DNA of 55,369 nucleotides from Spirochaetia bacterium (GTDB taxonomy: Bacteria > Spirochaetota > Spirochaetia > B11-G9), in the NCBI GenBank assembly GCA_027859095.1, contig JAQIBN010000240.1, positions 1-55,369 on the forward strand. The letters run 5' to 3'. Each line of letters opens with the position of its first letter. Position 1 is the stretch's first letter. The notes beneath the pieces are model-generated. The model saw only the letters and a list, made by a program, of their open reading frames with translations. It was not told the DNA's origin and made no database searches. Positions 50,134-55,369 of this stretch are shown here, one piece after another. The translations under genes were made by a program, and so were the position numbers.

Positions 50134-50848
50134 GATTAAAGATTTAAAAGTACGATACGGCAATATAGAAGCTCTTCATGGTATTAGTTTTACTGTTAAT
50201 AAAGGTGAAATTGTTACACTTATTGGTTCAAATGGAGCTGGAAAAACTACAACACTTCTTAGTCTTTCAAGATTACCTAAGCCGGAAGCACCTACGGTGG
50301 TCTCGGGTGATATTCTCTACAATGGTGAGAGCCTCTTAAAAGTTCCTCCTCATGAGATAGTTAGTAAAAAGAGAATCGCCCTTGTTCCTGAAGGTAGACA
50401 CATATTTGGCAATCTGACTGTAAATGAAAATCTGGAAATTGCTACCTATGCCCTTGATAAAGGTGCTGATGTAAAAGCTGGATATGATCAGGTTTATACA
50501 CTATTCCCCCGTTTGTATGAAAGACGTAAACAGAGAAGTGAATCTTTAAGTGGTGGTGAACAGCAGATGCTTGCAGTAGGAAGAGCTTTGATGTCAGGAG
50601 CCGATTTTATTATGCTTGATGAACCTTCCATGGGACTAGCACCGGTTCTTGTTCAGGATATGTTTAAAGCTATGAAGGTAATGAATGAATCAGGAATGAC
50701 AATCCTTTTAATTGAGCAGAATGCAAGAATTGCGTTACAGTTTGCTCATAGAGGATATGTAATTAATACAGGAGAAATTGTAGCAACTGGCACTGGTGCT
50801 GAACTTATGCAGGATCCTGAGGTCAAGAAAGCTTATCTTGGTGGTTAG
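50126..50848 (+). CDS. livF: Branched-chain amino acid ABC ATPase LivF
   Basis: 240 residues from ATG 50126, preferred over 50105 because GGGGGAG lies just upstream. Walker A LIGSNGAGKTTTL, LVPEGRHIFGNLTV typical of LivF, signature LSGGEQQMLAVGRAL, Walker B IMLDEPSMGLAP. Intact. It is followed by an intrinsic terminator. Confidence 0.92.
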   Translation: MLEIKDLKVRYGNIEALHGISFTVNKGEIVTLIGSNGAGKTTTLLSLSRLPKPEAPTVVSGDILYNGESLLKVPPHEIVSKKRIALVPEGRHIFGNLTVNENLEIATYALDKGADVKAGYDQVYTLFPRLYERRKQRSESLSGGEQQMLAVGRALMSGADFIMLDEPSMGLAPVLVQDMFKAMKVMNESGMTILLIEQNARIALQFAHRGYVINTGEIVATGTGAELMQDPEVKKAYLGG

Positions 50849-50875
50849 CCGGACTAGTAGAAAAATGATTTGAAT

Positions 50876-50912
50876 AAAAAACCGGAGATCCTATTGGAAC
50901 TTCGGTTTTTTT
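50876..50912 (+). terminator. Intrinsic terminator after livF
   Basis: AAAAAACCGGAG pairs with CTTCGGTTTTTT around a loop of about 12 bases, ending in a run of seven T. It is 28 bases after the livF stop. Confidence 0.75.
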
Positions 50913-50983
50913 ATTTGGGTAGTAGGGTTTTTAATGAAAAACTAAAACTAATAATGAAAAATAATAAATCAGTATTAATAGAA

Positions 50984-51949
50984 TTATCTACTATATATTT
51001 TATCCAGTATCCGTGTAATTTCTCTTCCCATCTTACCAGTTACAGCTGGTTCTATGTCTTCAGTAATTGCCTGAATAAAATCTTCAATTATTGCTTGATG
51101 AACATTGGCAGGATTTGGATGCTTTTCCACTCTTGTTCCATTATTAGTAATAATAGTCATGGTTCCCTCGTTCAGAATTGGTACATGGATTGATCCTTCG
51201 CTGCCGTAGATATCAAGGGTATCTTTCGGCTCTTTTGCTGCATGTGAGGAGCTTAGAATACCTGTAGTCCCGCTTTCAAACCTGAAATGGGCAATGGATG
51301 AATCCTCGACCTCTCTTTTAAAAACAATATTATCGTTGAAGCTGGTTACTTGCTTAACTTGTCCGGCAATGTTTACAAAGACTTCAATCCTGTGGCATCC
51401 CATGTCCATCATTGGTCCGCCACCGGATTTTTCTTTTTCCAGCAGCCAGTATCGTGCTTCCCCGGGTTTGCGGTTGAAGTTTTCGAAATTATTGCTTTGA
51501 ATATGAACAATATTTCCAATTTCCCGGTCAGATATTATTTCCTTTATTCGGTGTACCCCTGGGTACAGATTTCTGTAGTAAGCTATTCCAAGTTTAACGT
51601 TATTAGCTTTACATGCATCAATCATCCTGTCAGCTTCTAATGTATTCATTGCCATAGATTTTTCACATAGAATATGTTTTCCAGCTTCGGCTGCTGCAAT
51701 TGACTGCTCAGCATGAAGATATACCGGGGTTGCTATATAAACTGCATCAATTTCATCATCAGCTATAAGATCCTGCCATTTTTTCATCCATTTCTTTGCC
51801 CCGAATTCTTTTGCGAAACTCATCGCTCTGGAAAAATCTGACCGGTTAACAGCAATCAGTTTTGAATTTTTAGAGTCTTTTATGCCAGGGACCACCCGTT
51901 TTCTGGATATGTCACCACAGCCTATCAGACCCCATTTTATTTTACTCAT
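50984..51949 (-). CDS. Gfo/Idh/MocA-family oxidoreductase, EKS variant
   Basis: A 321-residue NAD(P)-dependent oxidoreductase. IKWGLIGCGDISRKRVVPG is the Rossmann motif and ATPVYLHAEQ follows. The usual EKP is EKS (HILCEKSMAM); the catalytic Lys remains. GGGPMMDMGCHRIEV carries the second conserved site. It starts 9 bases after dctM ends, so it belongs to the dctQM transcript and probably oxidises the sugar or sugar acid taken up by the TRAP system. Confidence 0.88.
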   Translation of the reverse strand: MSKIKWGLIGCGDISRKRVVPGIKDSKNSKLIAVNRSDFSRAMSFAKEFGAKKWMKKWQDLIADDEIDAVYIATPVYLHAEQSIAAAEAGKHILCEKSMAMNTLEADRMIDACKANNVKLGIAYYRNLYPGVHRIKEIISDREIGNIVHIQSNNFENFNRKPGEARYWLLEKEKSGGGPMMDMGCHRIEVFVNIAGQVKQVTSFNDNIVFKREVEDSSIAHFRFESGTTGILSSSHAAKEPKDTLDIYGSEGSIHVPILNEGTMTIITNNGTRVEKHPNPANVHQAIIEDFIQAITEDIEPAVTGKMGREITRILDKIYSR

Positions 51950-51958
51950 CTATGGCTC

Positions 51959-53269
51959 CTATACACCAGTTCCCATTATAAGGTCAGGGATAAACATTAC
52001 AAGACTGGGTATAAAAGTAACCATAAGAAGTACAATAATCATCATGGTATATAAAGGCAGCATTCCTTTTGTTGCCTCTTCAATAGAAATACCACCAATG
52101 GCGCATCCTACAAATAGTGCAGAACCAACAGGTGGAGTAGTAAGGCCTATACCCAGGTTTAATATCAGCATTACTCCGAATTGTATGGGACTCATTCCCA
52201 AGGTCGTGACAACCACAGGATACAAAATTGGAGTTGTTATTAGAATTAGCGGAGCCATATCCATTATTGTTCCCAGAAATATAAGTAAAACGTTAATAAG
52301 TAATAATAATAGGATTCTATTTTCAGTTATTGTTAGAAGCAATGAAGTTGCTGCTGCTGGTATTTTTAAATAGGCAAGAAGCCATCCAAATGCGCTTGCA
52401 GCAGCAATTAGACTCATTACCATCGCCAGAGTTTTTAAGGAAGAATATAAAATTCCTATAAATCTGCTGATAGGGATTTCTCTGTATACAAAGAATGTAA
52501 TAATAAATGCATAGAGGCAGGCAATTGCAGCTGACTCTGTAGCTGTAAAAACACCGGAAATCACACCTCCAATAATAATAACAGCTGTAAAAAGTCCAAG
52601 TATTGCATCCTTTGAAATTTGAAAAGATTCTTTGAGGCTGTACTTCTGTTCTTTAGGGTATTTGCGTTTGGTTGCAATAATAAAACTTATAACCATAAGA
52701 GAAATCCCAAGAAGAACACCGGGAATAAACCCTCCTAAAAAGAGTCGTCCTACAGAAACTCCACCGGCTGCCATGGCGTAGATAATCATATTATGGCTTG
52801 GAGGAATAATAACTCCCTGACAAGCACTTGTTACTGTAATACCTACAGCAAAGTCAGCGTCGTATCCTTTTTTTTTCATCATTGGAATCATCATGGTTCC
52901 AATGGATGATACATCTGCTACAGCTGATCCCGAGATGCCTCCAAAAAACATACTTGCCAGGACATTGACCTGAGCAAGACCTCCTCTTACACGGCCAACA
53001 AGGATATTGGAAAATTCTATTAGCCTTCGGGAGATACCCCCCTGACTCATTATTTCCCCAGCCAGAATAAAGAATGGAATTGCAAGTAGGGAGAAAGAGT
53101 TTACTCCCTGAACCATTCTTTGAACAATTGCAAGCATAGGAATGTTTAGGTAGAAAGCTGTAACAATTGAGGAGATTGCCAGGGTAAAAGTTATTGGAAC
53201 TTTTAAAATCAGTAAAAGCGCAAATAAGCCAAGTAGTATTGTGGGAGCTAATTCCGGATTACCCATCAA
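51959..53269 (-). CDS. dctM: TRAP transporter large permease DctM
   Basis: A 436-residue, about 12-helix DctM: FFGGISGSAVADVSSIGTMM and GVIIPPSHNMIIYAMAAGGVSVG are family hallmarks, with GLTTPPVGSALFVG near the C-terminus. It uses the Na+ gradient with DctQ and the DctP binding protein. It overlaps dctQ by 4 bases. Confidence 0.95.
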   Translation of the reverse strand: MMGNPELAPTILLGLFALLLILKVPITFTLAISSIVTAFYLNIPMLAIVQRMVQGVNSFSLLAIPFFILAGEIMSQGGISRRLIEFSNILVGRVRGGLAQVNVLASMFFGGISGSAVADVSSIGTMMIPMMKKKGYDADFAVGITVTSACQGVIIPPSHNMIIYAMAAGGVSVGRLFLGGFIPGVLLGISLMVISFIIATKRKYPKEQKYSLKESFQISKDAILGLFTAVIIIGGVISGVFTATESAAIACLYAFIITFFVYREIPISRFIGILYSSLKTLAMVMSLIAAASAFGWLLAYLKIPAAATSLLLTITENRILLLLLINVLLIFLGTIMDMAPLILITTPILYPVVVTTLGMSPIQFGVMLILNLGIGLTTPPVGSALFVGCAIGGISIEEATKGMLPLYTMMIIVLLMVTFIPSLVMFIPDLIMGTGV

Positions 53270-53787
53270 TGAACTCCTTTATTAAAGATTGCTTCCATCC
53301 TTTCAGGATAATCTTCAATACCAAAAATATCCATTAAAGCTTCAGAAGCTATTAGAACTGCTGATATAGGTAGAATAAGATATAGAATAGAGCTGGGCCA
53401 TTCTGTGGCAGGCATAATTGATCTGCTTGTAAACTGAACCAGTTTTATTCCATATATAAAGAATACACTGGCAATTATAAAGGTTATAAAGTCTTTTAAA
53501 AATACAAGAAATTTTTCTAATTTTGGAGGAAGCTTTTTAGGCAGCAGGTGAAGACTTATATGAAGTCCCTGTTTCACACCAACGGCCATTGCAATAAAGG
53601 TGAACCATACCATAAGAAGCTTTGCTACTTCTTCCCCCCATCGTAATCCTGAATTAAGTACATAGCGCATAAAAACATTGATTATTATTACAATTGCCAT
53701 TCCCACAAGTAGGGCCATTGCCAGATAAATCGATCCCAGATGGATATGATTCATGATTTGTGAAATCTTTTCTTTAAATTTATTCAT
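53266..53787 (-). CDS. dctQ: TRAP transporter small permease DctQ
   Basis: 173 residues from ATG 53787. The longer frame start at 53835 lies on the -10 of the visible promoter and so cannot be in the mRNA from it. Four membrane helices, with NVFMRYVLNSGLRWGEEVAKLL as the conserved region after helix 1. It forms the membrane complex with DctM. Confidence 0.87.
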   Translation of the reverse strand: MNKFKEKISQIMNHIHLGSIYLAMALLVGMAIVIIINVFMRYVLNSGLRWGEEVAKLLMVWFTFIAMAVGVKQGLHISLHLLPKKLPPKLEKFLVFLKDFITFIIASVFFIYGIKLVQFTSRSIMPATEWPSSILYLILPISAVLIASEALMDIFGIEDYPERMEAIFNKGVH

Positions 53788-53833
53788 ATAAGACTCTTTA
53801 ATAAAAGGATGGTAGTAGAAATTGTCATTAGCC

Positions 53834-53842
53834 ATTATAGCA
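53834..53842 (-). promoter_or_regulatory. Extended -10 promoter for dctQM
   Basis: On the minus strand TGCTATAAT is a perfect extended -10 with no well-placed -35. It falls between the dctP terminator and dctQ and would restart transcription for dctQ, dctM and the oxidoreductase gene. Confidence 0.55.
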
Positions 53843-53861
53843 CAGTAATTTATAAACTATG

Positions 53862-53899
53862 TAAAAAAAATGAGAGCTGTTATTTTTAACAGCTCTCAT
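53862..53899 (-). terminator. Intrinsic terminator after dctP
   Basis: Perfect 12-bp stem ATGAGAGCTGTT / AACAGCTCTCAT with a 6-base loop, followed on the minus strand by eight T. It lies about 20 bases after the dctP stop and separates the binding protein from the permease genes. Confidence 0.85.
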
Positions 53900-53920
53900 A
53901 GAATTATCTAGTTATAGAAA

Positions 53921-54919
53921 TTATTTACCTACAGCTCTAACTTTTTCAACTACTTTCTGAAGATCTGCAGAAAGTGCATCATACAGAGGCTGCATAGCTG
54001 CCTGGAAATCTGCATTATCAGGAAGTCGATAAAGTTCGTTACCATTTGCAATTACAGCATCTTCAGCTACTTTTTCGTAAGCAGCCCAGGCTTTAATCTG
54101 GAAATCCATACTGTCTTTTGCAGCTTGTTTAATAATTTGCTGATCTTTTGCAGAAAGCTTATCCATACTCATTTTACTTGCAATTGTAATTTCAGGAACT
54201 CTTGTATGTTCATCAAGGGTGTAATATCCAGCTACTTCAAAATGACTTGTTGAGTAATAACTAGGCCAGTTATTTTCTGCACCGTCAATAACTCCAGTCT
54301 GAATTGCAGAATATACTTCACCAAAAGGCATTGGTGTAGCAACAGCACCAAGGGCTTCAACTAATCCTACCATTAATGCACTTTCCTGAACTCGAATTTT
54401 TAATCCTGCGAGGTCTGCAACTGTTTTGATAGGTCGTACGGAGTTGTAAAAACTTCTTGCTCCGGAATCAAACCATGAAAGTCCAACAAAACCTGATGGT
54501 TCAAGACTGTTAAGAAATTCATCTCCGATTGGACTATTTAGAACTTCCCACATGTGGTCGGGGCTTCTATATAGATAGGGCATTTGAAGAGCATTAAAGT
54601 CCGGTGCAAATGCTGCAAGGGGAGAAATACTTACTCTTGTAAAATCGATTGCGCCGAATTGAACCTGTTCAATTACTGCTCTTTCTTCACCTAGCTGTGA
54701 ACCAGGATAAACTTCGATTTTAATTCTGCCATTTGTTCTTTCCTCTACAAGTCTGGCAAACTCATAATCACCCTGTGTTGTTGGATAATCTGCGCCATGA
54801 GTTTCAGCTAATCTTAAAACAACTGGTTCAGAACTTACCTCTTTTTCTGCGTTTCCGGCAGCAAAAGAAAATCCTGCTGTTAAAAAAACAAGCAAAAATA
54901 CTAAAAGACCTTTTTTCAT
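53921..54919 (-). CDS. dctP: TRAP transporter substrate-binding protein DctP
   Basis: 332 residues. A Sec signal (KKGLLVFLLVFLTAGFSFAAG) is followed by the DctP fold: LRLAETHGADYPTTQG, VYPGSQLGEERAVIEQVQFG, AGLKIRVQES with the carboxylate-binding Arg, and GVIDGAENNWPSYYSTSHFEVAGYY. The ligand is an organic or sugar acid by family. CTCC-type ribosome binding site precedes the ATG. Confidence 0.94.
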   Translation of the reverse strand: MKKGLLVFLLVFLTAGFSFAAGNAEKEVSSEPVVLRLAETHGADYPTTQGDYEFARLVEERTNGRIKIEVYPGSQLGEERAVIEQVQFGAIDFTRVSISPLAAFAPDFNALQMPYLYRSPDHMWEVLNSPIGDEFLNSLEPSGFVGLSWFDSGARSFYNSVRPIKTVADLAGLKIRVQESALMVGLVEALGAVATPMPFGEVYSAIQTGVIDGAENNWPSYYSTSHFEVAGYYTLDEHTRVPEITIASKMSMDKLSAKDQQIIKQAAKDSMDFQIKAWAAYEKVAEDAVIANGNELYRLPDNADFQAAMQPLYDALSADLQKVVEKVRAVGK

Positions 54920-55068
54920 TTTTCTCTCCTATTATTATGTGATTTTATTTAGTTTATTATAAAGCAGATTTTAAATTTGGAAGCTGTTAATAATTGTTTT
55001 CTAAGGTAATATCATGTCCAAAAAATCCTGTTTGATTTAAGAAAAACCTGTGGTGTGGTATTCTATTG

Positions 55069-55369
55069 CTATTTTAGCAATATATTGCTTCGGTATGCAG
55101 TGGGAGATATAGATTCAACCTTTTTAAACACTTTTGTAAAATAATTGGGATCACTGTATCCTATTTTTCCACTTATCTCTTTAATAGATAGATGCCCATT
55201 TTCAAGAAGTTCTTTTGCTTCTTGGATTCTCTCATTTGTCAAAAAATCAATAAAAGTTATACCCTTTTCTTTTTTAAAAAGTTTACTAAAATAAAAACTG
55301 GAAAGGTTGCAATGGCTGGCGGTCTCCTCTAAGGTAATATCTTTCGAATAATTATTTTTGATAAATATG
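55069..55369 (-). CDS. AraC-family regulator, C-terminal part (runs off the window)
   Basis: Ninety-nine codons to the stop at 55069-55071, entering from the right edge. It is the two-helix-turn-helix AraC domain: ITLEETASHCNLSSFYFSKLFKKEKG, broken here for reading, then FIDFLTNERIQEAKELL, ISGKIGYSDPNYFTKVFKK and SPTAYRS. It lies upstream of dctP in the same direction, with 150 bases between, and is a likely activator of the TRAP genes. The N-terminal sensing part is outside the window, so a response-regulator (YesN-type) form cannot be excluded. Confidence 0.85.
   Translation of the reverse strand, partial: IFIKNNYSKDITLEETASHCNLSSFYFSKLFKKEKGITFIDFLTNERIQEAKELLENGHLSIKEISGKIGYSDPNYFTKVFKKVESISPTAYRSNILLK

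Overview
The window is low-GC bacterial DNA that looks like a free-living anaerobic or facultative spirochaete of the Spirochaeta/Oceanispirochaeta type. The support is indirect: AT-rich third positions, several ABC and TRAP sugar/carboxylate importers whose binding proteins carry signal peptides ending in AAG/AGG motifs, split transketolase, an archaeal-type UMP kinase, and CheX next to CheY. This is an inference from gene content. No rRNA, tRNA, CRISPR array or complete mobile element was found.

Layout. Positions 1-2037 are an eroded defence island: fragments of a DUF2326 (COG5293) protein, a DUF1016/YhcG-type nuclease and a type I restriction HsdR, each internally deleted. After a GC-rich mini-hairpin cluster come an orphan trpB, a methyltransferase and malQ. 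Positions 6006-9580 are a tight operon of CheY, CheX, a membrane c-heme/HAMP/PAS/Hpt/CheA-type kinase and a P460-like cytochrome lipoprotein. Positions 9577-19489 hold a PilZ protein, UMP kinase, an APC permease fused to an EIIA domain, an IclR regulator, a TIGR00300 (alternative ornithine cyclodeaminase) protein, a TPR protein, a GH114-like lipoprotein, a VapBC pair and an unrecognised 684-residue protein. Positions 19612-28680 hold an Lnb-like membrane protein, glycerate kinase, a histidine phosphatase, and a two-component system followed by an FbpABC/AfuABC-type importer. An array of 11-bp response-regulator-like boxes lies in front of the importer. Positions 28771-35398 hold HAD hydrolases, two MFS transporters, a GNAT remnant and mtaD.

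The most interesting block is 35413-48114. A minus-strand ABC sugar-uptake operon (binding protein, two permeases, Gfo/Idh/MocA oxidoreductase, DUF4867 protein) and a ROK regulator diverge from a plus-strand operon of two-subunit transketolase, an RpiB-like isomerase, SucC/SucD-like acyl-CoA synthetase subunits, a DASS anion transporter and an IolB/KduI-like bicupin. The combination resembles the sulfoglycolytic transketolase (sulfo-TK) route for sulfoquinovose, with some roles filled differently or absent. A 24-bp near-palindrome occurs at both divergent promoters, which ties the two operons into one probable ROK regulon.

Positions 48301-50848 are a decayed branched-chain amino-acid (liv) transporter: a LivK'-'LivM chimera followed by intact livG and livF. 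Positions 50984-55369 hold a TRAP transporter (dctPQM), a second Gfo/Idh/MocA protein and the 3' end of an AraC-type regulator. Another theme is a repeated hairpin element that ends in a Shine-Dalgarno sequence. It sits directly upstream of malQ and of the ABC ATPase gene, with covarying stems, and a divergent possible copy precedes a small ORF.
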